From Deltaproteobacteria bacterium (GTDB taxonomy: Bacteria; Myxococcota_A; UBA9160; SMWR01): a DNA stretch of 35,406 bases. Made by a program: the position numbers and the translations under genes. The stretch's first letter is position 1; the number at the start of each line of letters is the position of its first letter. This document shows positions 19,134-31,628 of this stretch, piece by piece. The stretch spans positions 17,290 through 52,695 of the forward strand of contig JAHEJV010000002.1 in NCBI GenBank assembly GCA_024638705.1. The letters are read 5' to 3'. The notes under the pieces are model-generated. The model did no database searches, was not told where the DNA came from, and saw nothing but the letters and a program-made list of their open reading frames with translations.

Positions 19134-19492
19134 CAGTGCGTACCTCGCCCGCCGGCCAGCTCGCTCAGTTCTGCGAAGGACCTCGCCGTGTCGAGCCCCG
19201 CGGCCCCAGGCCGCGCGATCACCACGATATCCCGACCGACCACCTGCTGGCGACCAACCTGTCGGTACCACTCGCGAATCCGCCGCTTCACTCGGTTGCG
19301 GACGACCGCGTTCCCGACCCGACGACTGACCGTCACGCCGAGGCGGGCGTAGATGCCCTCGGAGCCGACTTCGGCGCTCAACACGACGAAGTTCCGTCCG
19401 GCACGGCGCTCGCCACGCCGCGAGAGCTCCTGAAACTCTCTCGAGCGCCGGATCCGCTCCGAACGCGGAAACGGACCTGTCGCGGGGATCAC
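19133..19492 (-). CDS. rnpA: Ribonuclease P protein component
   Basis: A 119-residue basic protein cofactor of RNase P. The signature [18 protein letters not shown] (residues 60-77) is the RNR box; [16 protein letters not shown] is the usual N-terminus. The GTG at 19492 overlaps the rpmH stop (GTGA), giving the normal length. The same frame stays open for 82 more codons, back through the whole of rpmH to a TTG at 19738. That recalls Thermus, where rpmH is nested inside a long rnpA, but the extra residues here look like composition-driven open frame. Confidence 0.93.
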   Translation of the reverse strand: MIPATGPFPRSERIRRSREFQELSRRGERRAGRNFVVLSAEVGSEGIYARLGVTVSRRVGNAVVRNRVKRRIREWYRQVGRQQVVGRDIVVIARPGAAGLDTARSFAELSELAGGRGTH

Positions 19493-19644
19493 CCTCGTTT
19501 CGACGGAGTCGACGGGGCGAGCCGCTTCCGCCCCTTTGCGCGACGACGCTTCAGGATCGCCTGGCCCCCGCGCGTCTTCATCCGTGCTCGAAACCCGTGG
19601 ACCCGTCGCCGCCGGACCCGGCTGGGCTGATACGTGCGCTTCAT
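19489..19644 (-). CDS. rpmH: 50S ribosomal protein L34
   Basis: A 51-residue L34 read in a different frame from rnpA: it begins [20 protein letters not shown] and continues with [20 protein letters not shown], which is unmistakable. The ATG is at 19644, and the TGA (19491-19489) overlaps the rnpA GTG. Codons 46-51 (STPSKRG tail) extend slightly beyond the usual 44-46 residues. It is the first gene of the rpmH-rnpA-yidD-yidC-jag block. Confidence 0.97.
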   Translation of the reverse strand: MKRTYQPSRVRRRRVHGFRARMKTRGGQAILKRRRAKGRKRLAPSTPSKRG

Positions 19645-20118
19645 GGGAAGGAAACCTTGGAGGGAGGGGGAGGACTGCGGCGAAGCCGTCTGCTCCGCCG
19701 GAGGAATTCAGGAACGGCGCAAGTTGCCGCGGCTGCAAAGGGGTGTCAAGCGCTAGACCGCGTCTTCTCTACGGAATCAGGCGCGAGGAGCCTCGGCGGA
19801 GCGCCCTGCGAACGTCGGTTCGCCGCTTCAAGGGCCCACATCGCGTGGTAGCATGCCGAGCAACGGACACCGACGGGTCGGTGCACCGGCATCGGGGGGT
19901 GCTGCGAGCTCATCGAGAGGGTTTTCCGGCGTACGGAACCCCTTCGCCAGTTCGCCGACTTGGACACTTTTTGTCTGCCGACGCGGCCTTCTTCTTACTA
20001 ACACTGTCTTGAGACAATCAAAGAACCAGAGAGAAGACTCCCGCACACGGACGCTTCGAAACCCTCGAACCTCAACAGCCCGAACCCACCAGAACGAACC
20101 CAGAACGGAAGCCACGTC
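19645..20118. other. rpmH-dnaN divergent intergenic region, candidate replication origin
   Basis: A 474-bp gap with no credible gene. All genes to its left, back to 6.6 kb, run leftward, and all to its right, up to 30.7 kb, run rightward. It holds inverted repeats CACCGAC-GG-GTCGGTG (19868-19883) and TTCCG-n5-CGGAA (19924-19938), a relatively AT-rich stretch at about 19960-20030, a TAGCAT -10-like box at 19849-19854 and another -10-like TACTAA at 19996-20001, and four CGAACC-type repeats in the dnaN leader (20057-20102). I found no TTATCCACA box on either strand. Confidence 0.5.
19721..19749 (-). promoter_or_regulatory. Candidate rpmH promoter
   Basis: On the minus strand, a consensus -35 TTGACA (19749-19744) is followed after 17 bases by CAACTT (19726-19721). 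The -35 is perfect; the -10 is poor. Transcription would start about 70 bases before the L34 start codon. Confidence 0.42.
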
Positions 20119-21240
20119 ATGAAGTTCTCCATCGACAAGAGCGAGTTCCAACGCGGCCTCGGACGTATCCAGTCGATCGTCGAGAAACGCAACACCATGC
20201 CGATCCTCGCCAACGCCCTGCTCGAGGTGACCGGCAAGGGGAAGAACGGTTCCCTCGAGCTCGCGGCCACCGACCTCGAAGTGGGGATCCGGAGCTCGCA
20301 TCCGTGCGAGGTGGCAAAGACCGGGAGCCTCACCGTTTCTGCCCGCAAGCTCCACGAGATCGTGCGCGAACTCCCCGAGGAGAGGGTCCACCTCGAAGCG
20401 TCGCCGAACGCCTATCTGACGCTGCGCTGCGCACGCGCCGAATTCACGCTCGCTGGCACCACGGCGGACGAATACCCGAGCCTCTCGAATGTGACGATCG
20501 AGAAGCTGACGACGATTCCGGCGGCGATCCTCGCCGACATGATCGAACGCACGATGTACGCCGCCTCTTCCGATGAGACGCGTTACAACCTGAACGGCGT
20601 CTTCGTGGAGCGCATCGCCGACACCGGAAAGCTTCGCATGGTCGCCACCGACGGACACCGTCTGGCCTACGTCGACCGCGAGCTGGGCGACTTCGAGTCG
20701 CTGGGCGACGGTGTGATCATCCCGCGCAAGGGTCTCGCCGAGTTGAAGCGGCTCGTCGACGAGGAGGACTCGGACGAAGTCGAGCTCGGTTTCGAGGGGA
20801 ACAACGGTCTCGCGCGCAAGGGGGGCGTCACGCTCACCATGCGCCTGATCGAAGGCGAGTTCCCGAACTATCGCCAGGTGATTCCCGAAGAGCGAGGACA
20901 ACAGCTCGTGCTTCCGACCGATACCCTGGTCCACGCGCTGCGCCGCGTCGCACTCCTCTCCGCCGAACGCAGCCGCGCGGTGAAGCTCGAGCTGAGCGCG
21001 GGCCAGCTGAGCCTCTCTTCGGACAACCCCGATCTCGGCGCTGCGCGCGAAGAGACCGACGTGGATTACGACGGAGAGACGACGAGCATCGCCTTCAACG
21101 CTCGCTACCTGATCGACGCGGTGTCGGCGACCGGCAGCAAGGAAGTGCGATTCGGCTTTCGCGACGGCCTCTCCCCGGCCGAATTGTCCCCGGCCGACGA
21201 CAGCGATTCGCTCGCGATCGTCATGCCGATGCGCCTCTGA
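20119..21240 (+). CDS. dnaN: DNA polymerase III beta sliding clamp
   Basis: A 373-residue clamp with the three-fold repeated domain structure of DnaN. It starts MKFSIDKSEFQRGLGRIQSI and includes NTMPILANALLE, SSDETRYNLNGVF, ATDGHRLAYVDRE and the C-terminal IVMPMRL. The ATG at 20119 is preceded by GGAAG eight bases upstream. Its usual upstream partner dnaA and downstream partner recF are both missing here. Gene direction and neighbours place it next to the putative origin. The 211 bp after it, up to gyrB, hold no gene. Confidence 0.97.
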   Translation: MKFSIDKSEFQRGLGRIQSIVEKRNTMPILANALLEVTGKGKNGSLELAATDLEVGIRSSHPCEVAKTGSLTVSARKLHEIVRELPEERVHLEASPNAYLTLRCARAEFTLAGTTADEYPSLSNVTIEKLTTIPAAILADMIERTMYAASSDETRYNLNGVFVERIADTGKLRMVATDGHRLAYVDRELGDFESLGDGVIIPRKGLAELKRLVDEEDSDEVELGFEGNNGLARKGGVTLTMRLIEGEFPNYRQVIPEERGQQLVLPTDTLVHALRRVALLSAERSRAVKLELSAGQLSLSSDNPDLGAAREETDVDYDGETTSIAFNARYLIDAVSATGSKEVRFGFRDGLSPAELSPADDSDSLAIVMPMRL

Positions 21241-21433
21241 ACGAGGCCGTTTCGAGCCGGTATCGGGAAGGTGGGGGCCGCCCGCGCGCGCGGTCTTCAA
21301 AACACCTTTCCAATCGAATAGTTGGAGGCTTTACGCGGGGTTAGGCTTCCTGTACCTTCCGCGCCAGCCGACGGTCCTTCTCGGCAGCTGCCCTGCTCGA
21401 CGCCCCCGCCAACGAGCAGCCGCCAGCCGCTAG

Positions 21434-23893
<2,460 letters not shown>

Positions 23894-23905
23894 GAATTTT
23901 CGGGA

Positions 23906-26458
<2,553 letters not shown>

Positions 26459-26468
26459 GGGGCCCGGC

Positions 26469-27764
26469 GTGAAGACCGGGCGATCGCGACGGCTCTTCGA
26501 GCGCGCGCGACGCGTCATCCCCGGCGGTGTCGACAGCCCCGTGCGGGCGTTCGGCGCGGTCGGCGGGACGCCGCGCTTCATCGCCCGCGCGCGCGGCGCG
26601 AAGGTCTGGGACGTCGACGGCAACGCCTACATCGACTACGTCGGCTCGTGGGGTCCGATGATCCTCGGCCACGCGCACCCGGCGGTGCTCAAGGCCGTGC
26701 GCGCTGCGCTCAAGAACGGCACCAGCTTCGGCGCACCGACCGAGCTCGAGACCGAGCTCGCGAAGCGCGTGGTGAAGGCGGTGCCGTCGATCGAGCGCGT
26801 GCGCTTCGTCAGCTCGGGCACCGAGGCGACGATGAGTGCGCTGCGCCTCGCCCGCGGCGTCACCGACCGCCCGCGCATCCTCAAGTTCGACGGCTGCTAC
26901 CACGGCCACGCCGACTCGCTGCTCGTCGGCGCGGGCAGCGGCGTCGCGACGCTCGGCATCCCCGGCTCGCCCGGCGTGCCCGCGGCGTTCACCGAGCTGA
27001 CCGTCCAGGCCCCGTACAACGATCTCGACGCGGTCACCGACGCGATGAAGCGCTGGGGCGACGAGATCGCGTGCATCATCGTCGAGCCCGTCGCCGGCAA
27101 CATGGGCCTGGTGCCGCCGGTGCCGGGCTTCCTCGCCGGCCTGCGCGAGCTCTGCGACCGCTACGGCGCCCTGCTGATCTTCGACGAGGTGATGACCGGC
27201 TTCCGCGTCGCCCGCGGCGGGGGCCAGGCGCGCTTCGGCGTCACGCCCGACCTCACCTGCCTCGGCAAGGTGGTGGGCGGCGGCCTGCCGGCCGCGGCGT
27301 ACGGGGGTCGCGCCGATCTGCTCGACCAGCTCGCCCCGGACGGTCCCATCTACCAGGCCGGCACGCTCTCCGGGAATCCGCTGGCCATGGCGGCCGGCTG
27401 CGAAACCCTGGATCACCTCGCAAAACCGGCGGCTTACAAGCAGCTCGAAGCGTGCAGCGAGGCGCTGGTCGCGGGCCTCCGCGAGGCGGCCTCCGAGGCG
27501 GGCGTGCCGTTCACCGCGACGTCGGTGGGCGCGATGTTCGGGTTCTTCTTCCACGAGGGCCCGGTCCGCTCGTTCGCCGACGCGAAGCAGGCCGACGAGA
27601 GGGCCTTCCGGGCCTTCTTCGCGGCGATGCTCGAGGAGGGCATCTATCTCGCGCCCTCTCCCTTCGAGGCCGGCTTCGTCTCGCTGGCCCACCGTCCCAG
27701 CCACGTCCGCGCCACCGTCGCCGCTGCCCGCAAAGCCCTGCGGAAGCTGGCAAAGGCGCGTTGA
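26469..27764 (+). CDS. hemL: Glutamate-1-semialdehyde 2,1-aminomutase
   Basis: A 431-residue PLP enzyme that makes 5-aminolevulinate in the C5 tetrapyrrole pathway. The PLP lysine is K267 in [28 protein letters not shown] (about 113-129), [16 protein letters not shown] and the N-terminal [16 protein letters not shown] are diagnostic and separate it from other class III aminotransferases. The GTG at 26469 has GAGGGG nearby upstream. It appears to be co-transcribed from gyrBA. A short GC hairpin and a new promoter follow its stop. Confidence 0.96.
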   Translation: MKTGRSRRLFERARRVIPGGVDSPVRAFGAVGGTPRFIARARGAKVWDVDGNAYIDYVGSWGPMILGHAHPAVLKAVRAALKNGTSFGAPTELETELAKRVVKAVPSIERVRFVSSGTEATMSALRLARGVTDRPRILKFDGCYHGHADSLLVGAGSGVATLGIPGSPGVPAAFTELTVQAPYNDLDAVTDAMKRWGDEIACIIVEPVAGNMGLVPPVPGFLAGLRELCDRYGALLIFDEVMTGFRVARGGGQARFGVTPDLTCLGKVVGGGLPAAAYGGRADLLDQLAPDGPIYQAGTLSGNPLAMAAGCETLDHLAKPAAYKQLEACSEALVAGLREAASEAGVPFTATSVGAMFGFFFHEGPVRSFADAKQADERAFRAFFAAMLEEGIYLAPSPFEAGFVSLAHRPSHVRATVAAARKALRKLAKAR

Positions 27765-27789
27765 GCCCCGCTGGGGCCTTGGCTAGCAT
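27761..27789 (+). promoter_or_regulatory. Candidate promoter of atpZ-atpI-atpB-atpE
   Basis: TTGAGC (27761-27766), overlapping the hemL stop codon, is followed after 17 bases by TAGCAT (27784-27789). Transcription would start about 12 bases before atpZ. The short hairpin lies in the spacer. Confidence 0.45.
27765..27777 (+). terminator. Weak hairpin after hemL
   Basis: GCCCC-GCT-GGGGC forms immediately after the hemL stop and is followed by CCTT. The stem is short and the T tract minimal, so termination would be partial at best. Confidence 0.3.
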
Positions 27790-27807
27790 GCGCCGCGTTC
27801 CGACCCA

Positions 27808-28086
27808 ATGAGCCAGACCGATCACGGCGATCGACCGGACGGCCCCACGCCCGACTCCCCGGAGAAGACCGAGGAGAAACGGCGGCAGGGCCTCGCCTAT
27901 CAGGGTGCAGCCGAAGCCGTGGCTGCGATCCCGATCGCAACCGGGATCGGGTACTGGCTGGACGGTCGGTTCGACACCTCTCCCTACTTGCTGATCGGCG
28001 GCGCCGTGCTCGGCTTCGCCGCCTTCGTCACGCGACTCCTCCGCCTCGGCCGACAGCTCGAGGCGTTCGATGACCCGGGCGAATGA
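27808..28086 (+). CDS. atpZ: AtpZ/AtpI-family small membrane protein
   Basis: A 92-residue protein with a charged N-terminal tail and two membrane helices (AAEAVAAIPIATGIGYWL and YLLIGGAVLGFAAFVTRLL) with the GYWLDGRFDTSP hairpin between them. This is the ATPase_gene1/AtpZ family, thought to help c-ring assembly and Mg2+ or Ca2+ handling near ATP synthase. It starts at ATG 27808 and overlaps the next gene by 17 bases. Confidence 0.85.
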   Translation: MSQTDHGDRPDGPTPDSPEKTEEKRRQGLAYQGAAEAVAAIPIATGIGYWLDGRFDTSPYLLIGGAVLGFAAFVTRLLRLGRQLEAFDDPGE

Positions 28087-28615
28087 TCCTCCCTTCACAC
28101 CCCCAGGCCCCCACCCCGCGCCCGCGCACGAGACCCGCCCCTTGTCGACCGACGCCGTCATCATCCAGCCCGTCGAACGCATCAACCTGACCCTCTCGGT
28201 CGGGGCGGTCGCGGCGTCGTGGTGGTTCGTGTCGCCGCTGTTCGCCGCGAGTCTCGGCTTCGGCGCGTTCCTCGAAGCGATCAACTTCCGCGGTCTGTCC
28301 CAGCAGTCGCAGCTGCTCTTCTTCGGACAGATCAAGACCGGCGGCGGCTGGACGGGCCTCTACGGTCTGCGCTTCGGGCTGCTCGTGATCGGCATCGGCG
28401 GCGGGCTCGCGCTGGGCGCCGACCCGATCGGCCTCCTCTTGGGCCTGTCGCTGATCATCCCGACGACGCTCTACGTGGCGTGGCGCCATCGCCCGCCGAT
28501 CGACCCGAACGCCCCCGCGCTCGATGCGGAAGACCCGGAATGGGACCGCTGGAACGCATGGCTCGCGCGTGAGACCGACGAAGACGCGGACGCCACTCTC
28601 GAGGACGAAGCATGA
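28070..28615 (+). CDS. atpI: ATP synthase subunit I (AtpI-like)
   Basis: A 181-residue membrane protein with four predicted helices (ERINLTLSVGAVAASWWF, FAASLGFGAFLEAINF, GLRFGLLVIGIGGGLAL and GLLLGLSLIIPTTLYVAW). The position just before atpB and the four-helix layout fit AtpI, the c-ring assembly factor. The Pro-rich N-terminus and the acidic C-terminal 50 residues are extra. It overlaps atpZ at its start and the atpB ATG at its end (ATGA). Confidence 0.78.
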   Translation: MTRANDPPFTPPGPHPAPAHETRPLSTDAVIIQPVERINLTLSVGAVAASWWFVSPLFAASLGFGAFLEAINFRGLSQQSQLLFFGQIKTGGGWTGLYGLRFGLLVIGIGGGLALGADPIGLLLGLSLIIPTTLYVAWRHRPPIDPNAPALDAEDPEWDRWNAWLARETDEDADATLEDEA

Positions 28616-29328
28616 TCTTCAAATGGTTCGAAGGCATCTCATCGGTGTCGTGGGTGATCCAGGCGGCGCTGATCGCCGCGCTGCTCCTGCTCGCGAGCGG
28701 ACTGCTCGTGCGTCGCAGCCTCGCGACCACCGACGGCGGCGTGCTCCCCGACGAGGGCTTCAGCGTCCGCAACCTGCTCGAGGTGCTCGTCGAATGGCTC
28801 GCCGGCATGGCGCAGGACCGCATGGGGTCCGAGTGGCGGAAGTACTTCCCGCTCGTCGGCACGATGTTCTTCTTCATCCTGATCTCGAACCTGATGGGCC
28901 TGATCCCGGGCCTCGACGGCTCGACGAGCGACGCCAACACCACCTGGGCGTGGGCGATCATGGCGTGGGTCTTCTACACGGGGATCGGGATCGCGAAGCA
29001 CAAGCAGAAGTATCTGGTGAAGTTCATGGGTCCCTCCTTCTTCGAGAAGGAGATGTTCGGACGCACGGTGCACTTCCGTCTGCTGATCCCCATCTTCATG
29101 CCGCTCGAGCTGGTGCTCGACGCGGCGCGCATGCTCACCCTGGCCGTTCGTCTGCTTGCGAACATGTTCGCGGACCACACGGTGATCGCGGTGTGGCTGT
29201 CGCTGGTGCCCGTCGTGGTGCCGGCGGTGTTCATGGGCCTCGGCCTCGTGATCTCGTTCCTCCAGGCCTTCGTGTTCGCGCTTCTGACGATGATCTACAT
29301 CGGCCTGGCGCTCGAGGAGCCGCACTAG
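28612..29328 (+). CDS. atpB: ATP synthase Fo subunit a
   Basis: A 238-residue proton (or sodium) half-channel subunit. The essential arginine is R180 in LAVRLLANMFADH, and the preceding LIPIFMPLELVLDAARMLTL and NLMGLIPG are characteristic. Five to six membrane helices are visible. The ATG overlaps the atpI stop, and atpE follows after 89 bases. It is separated from the F1 genes by about 16 kb. Confidence 0.97.
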   Translation: MIFKWFEGISSVSWVIQAALIAALLLLASGLLVRRSLATTDGGVLPDEGFSVRNLLEVLVEWLAGMAQDRMGSEWRKYFPLVGTMFFFILISNLMGLIPGLDGSTSDANTTWAWAIMAWVFYTGIGIAKHKQKYLVKFMGPSFFEKEMFGRTVHFRLLIPIFMPLELVLDAARMLTLAVRLLANMFADHTVIAVWLSLVPVVVPAVFMGLGLVISFLQAFVFALLTMIYIGLALEEPH

Positions 29329-29417
29329 GCGCGGCGTCGTCTTCCCTTTTCCACCAACCCGTTTTCCCCATACCGACTCGGAACCCGAGTTCGAATCAGA
29401 ACGAAAGAGGAGTGCAA

Positions 29418-29729
29418 ATGCGTAAGTTCGGAAAGACCCTACTTTGGACCATCGTCTTCATCGTGGCCCCGCTCGCGGCGATGGCCGCGGACGGCAGCAG
29501 CGACTCGGGCTGGGGCTACGCCCTCGGCGCCGGCCTGGCCGTCGGTCTCGCCGGTCTCGGCTGCGGCATCGGCCAGGGCCTCACGGCCGGCAACACCACC
29601 GCCGGCATCGCGCGCAACCCGGGCGCCGCCGGCGCGATGTTCACGAACTTCATCCTCGGGATGGTTCTCATCGAGTCGATCGCCATTTACGGCCTCGTCA
29701 TCGCGTTCCTGCTCCAGGGCAAGATCTAG
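29418..29729 (+). CDS. atpE: ATP synthase Fo subunit c
   Basis: A 103-residue rotor-ring proteolipid. An N-terminal signal-like segment (LLWTIVFIVAPLAAMAA) precedes the two-helix hairpin. The ion-binding carboxylate is E86 in LIESIAIYGLVIAF, and the first helix contains CGIGQGLTAGN with Q53; the loop ARNPGA is standard. Aligned with the Na+-binding ring of Ilyobacter tartaricus, Q53, E86, S87 and Y91 are kept, while the threonine after the serine is isoleucine. The ATG at 29418 has a strong AAAGAGGAG ribosome-binding site, fitting high expression. A strong hairpin terminator follows 23 bases after the stop. Confidence 0.97.
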   Translation: MRKFGKTLLWTIVFIVAPLAAMAADGSSDSGWGYALGAGLAVGLAGLGCGIGQGLTAGNTTAGIARNPGAAGAMFTNFILGMVLIESIAIYGLVIAFLLQGKI

Positions 29730-29752
29730 CGATCACCCCGGATTCGAATTCC

Positions 29753-29789
29753 CCGACAGGCCGGAGCGTTGCTCGCTCCGGCCTGTCGG
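29753..29789 (+). terminator. Strong hairpin after atpE
   Basis: A perfect 16-bp stem (CCGACAGGCCGGAGCG with its complement) closes a five-base loop, TTGCT. It ends the atpZIBE operon. There is no run of T after it, so termination may be Rho-assisted, or the stem may mainly protect the mRNA 3' end. Confidence 0.85.
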
Positions 29790-30087
29790 AAGAATTCAGA
29801 GAGACGCCGGGCGGGAGCCAGCCACGGGCCTCACCCCGTATGAAAACCCCGTGGCATACCCATGCCCCCACCCGGCATCCTGAAACCCGCCCGACCCCCG
29901 GTCCCGTTAGAGGGGTGCTGGCGGGCATGCCCGAAGGCATGGCTTTCCGTAGAGCAAGCGGCGTGCCACGCTCCGCGACGTCTCGCGTTCCGAACGGACG
30001 CGAGTGTTTCCGGGGGTTTGCATGAACCGCGCTGCGAAAGACGGCGGAGGCGTTCGCCGTGCGTGAACCGTGCGTCACGAGGTGTGC
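29790..30087 (+). other. Structured non-coding stretch between atpE and tmk
   Basis: About 300 bases without a credible gene but with several hairpins: GCCACGGG with CCCGTGGC (29821-29855), GGCAT-ACCC-ATGCC (29852-29865) and CATGCC-CGAA-GGCATG (around 29926-29941). The word GCRTGAACCGYG occurs three times before and at the tmk start (30020-30031, 30061-30072, 30086-30097). I do not recognise a known riboswitch, tRNA, SRP RNA or tmRNA. It may be a tmk leader or a small RNA. Confidence 0.4.
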
Positions 30088-30690
30088 GTGAACCGCGGGA
30101 AGCTGATCGCGCTCGAGGGCATCGACGGCTGCGGGAAGAGCACGCAGGCCGTGCTTCTCGCCGACGCGCTGCGCGCCGACGGCCACGACGTCCTGCTGAC
30201 GCGCGAACCCACCGACGGCCCCACCGGACGCCGCATCCGCGCGATGGCGCGCTCGGGGAAACGCGTGCCCGCGTTCGAGGAGCTCGGCTGGTTCTTCGAG
30301 GATCGCCGCGAGCACGTGGTGGAAGTGATCGCACCCGCGCTCGCCGCCGGACGCACCGTCCTCACCGACCGCTACTTCCTCTCGACCGTCGCCTATCAGG
30401 GCGCGCGCGGACTCGACTGGCGCGAGATCCTCGCGCGCAGCGAAGGCGAGTTCCCGCTGCCCGACGCCGCCCTGCTCTTCGTCCTGCCCGCAGCCGACGG
30501 GCTCGCGCGCGTGGAGACCCGCGGCGGTCCGGCGGAGCCCGCCTTCGAGCAGGCCGACTTCCTCGAGAAGGTCGCGTCGATCTTCGCCGCGCTCGACCTG
30601 CCCTACCTCGTCCGCATCGACGCGGCGGGCGACGTGGACGAGGTGGCGGAGCGCACGCGCAGCGCCCTCGCGGAGAAGCTCAGGGCTTAG
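30088..30690 (+). CDS. tmk: Thymidylate kinase
   Basis: A 200-residue kinase converting dTMP to dTDP. The P-loop EGIDGCGKST is at residues 10-19, the DRY-type motif appears in TDRYFLSTVAYQG, and TREPTDGPTGRRIR is the usual dTMP-site segment. I favour the GTG at 30088 (GAGG five bases upstream) over the GTG at 30070, since the family begins a few residues before the P-loop. Its 3' end overlaps the convergent esterase gene by 11 bases. Confidence 0.9.
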   Translation: MNRGKLIALEGIDGCGKSTQAVLLADALRADGHDVLLTREPTDGPTGRRIRAMARSGKRVPAFEELGWFFEDRREHVVEVIAPALAAGRTVLTDRYFLSTVAYQGARGLDWREILARSEGEFPLPDAALLFVLPAADGLARVETRGGPAEPAFEQADFLEKVASIFAALDLPYLVRIDAAGDVDEVAERTRSALAEKLRA

Positions 30691-31543
30691 GTGCGGGGGG
30701 CGGCACCAGCGGCGCCGTCCGTCGTTGCGCGCGCAGGAACTCGACGATCCGCTCGCTCGTGCCGAGGGGCCAGCCATGGCCGAACAGGTGGAGGCAGAAG
30801 CGGGTGGGCGCGGCGCAGGCGACGGCCTCCGAGCAGCCGCGGTCGAGGTCGTCTGGCGGAGCCTCGCAGGAATTGTTCTGGGCCCAGCGCGCGAAGCTCG
30901 TGAGGCCCGCTGCGAGCGGAACGACCTTGTCGTCGCGGCCGTGTTGGATCATCACCGGCACGGCTCCGGTGCACGCCTGGTCGAGCGGCGGACCGGCGCT
31001 CGCGATGGCGGCGACGCCCGCGACCTTGTCCGCGCGCAGACAACCGAGCAGATGCGCGAAGGACCCGCCGTTCGAGTAGCCGGCGAGGGTGACGCGCTCC
31101 GGGTCGATACAGAAGCGCTCCTCGATGTCCTCGAGCAATGCGTCGAAGAAGGTGACGTCGCGGTCGCCGTACTCGCCCTGCACGAACTGCCAGCCCGGGC
31201 GTCGGCGCGGGCCCGCCTCCGGGAGCATGCGCGGCAACCCCTCCGGCGCGATCAGGATCGCTTCGGGCCAGTAGCGCTCGGGGTCGAGGCGGACCTCGAG
31301 GGACGCCTCGCGACCGCCCCAGGCGTGGAACACGACGAGCACCGGCGCGCCGGGTTGCGCCTTCGGACCGACGCGGGCGTAATAGCGGCGGACCTCACCG
31401 AGCATCACCTCGATCTGCTGCGTGGAGCGTCCCGGTTCGAGATGGCAGTCGCGCGCCGGCTCCTCGCCGTACGCACTCACCGCACCGACGGCGATCCACA
31501 ACCCGAACGAGATTCCGGCCAGACGTCGCATGGCGCGAACCAT
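30680..31543 (-). CDS. Secreted alpha/beta-hydrolase, PHB depolymerase/LpqC-like esterase
   Basis: A 287-residue exported hydrolase. Residues 1-26 form a signal peptide (RRLAGISFGLWIAVGAVSAY). VLVVFHAWGG is the oxyanion-side strand. The nucleophile is S157 in GYSNGG, with the acid at D204/D205 (QHGRDDKVVP) and the base at H256 (LFGHGWP). Several cysteines in the lid region (about 226-250) suggest disulphides outside the cytoplasm. It resembles the family of polyhydroxybutyrate depolymerases, feruloyl esterases and LpqC; the substrate is unknown. I chose the ATG at 31543; an in-frame ATG at 31531 is possible, and the longer frame to 31669 is a shadow. It is divergent from the methyltransferase. 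Confidence 0.75.
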   Translation of the reverse strand: MVRAMRRLAGISFGLWIAVGAVSAYGEEPARDCHLEPGRSTQQIEVMLGEVRRYYARVGPKAQPGAPVLVVFHAWGGREASLEVRLDPERYWPEAILIAPEGLPRMLPEAGPRRRPGWQFVQGEYGDRDVTFFDALLEDIEERFCIDPERVTLAGYSNGGSFAHLLGCLRADKVAGVAAIASAGPPLDQACTGAVPVMIQHGRDDKVVPLAAGLTSFARWAQNNSCEAPPDDLDRGCSEAVACAAPTRFCLHLFGHGWPLGTSERIVEFLRAQRRTAPLVPPPAPKP

Positions 31544-31568
31544 GGGACACCCGCCGAGAGCGCGCCAA

Positions 31569-31589
31569 CGCGACACCGTCGGTGTCGCG
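31569..31589. promoter_or_regulatory. Operator-like dyad between divergent esterase and methyltransferase genes
   Basis: Perfect 10-base arms (CGCGACACCG and CGGTGTCGCG) flank one central T. Downstream on the plus strand, TATCCT (31601-31606) is a reasonable -10 box for the methyltransferase, which puts the dyad over the -35 position. The layout fits a TetR- or MarR-type repressor site, but no regulator gene is adjacent. Confidence 0.55.
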
Positions 31590-31628
31590 CGCTCCCGGGT
31601 TATCCTGCCCGCCCACCCGGAGGACCCC

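Noticed and set aside
18870-19271. Extended yidD start at 19271
   Set aside because: The added residues overlap rnpA in another frame. The ATG at 19133 gives the normal family length and couples to the rnpA stop.
29821-30087. Known riboswitch or stable RNA upstream of tmk
   Set aside because: I looked for cobalamin, TPP and c-di-GMP riboswitch features and for tRNA, SRP RNA and tmRNA cores and saw none. It is kept only as unassigned structured sequence.
31422-31628. Upstream extension of the methyltransferase frame
   Set aside because: It runs antisense to the esterase signal-peptide region. The TTG at 31629 has a good GGAGG and gives the usual domain start.
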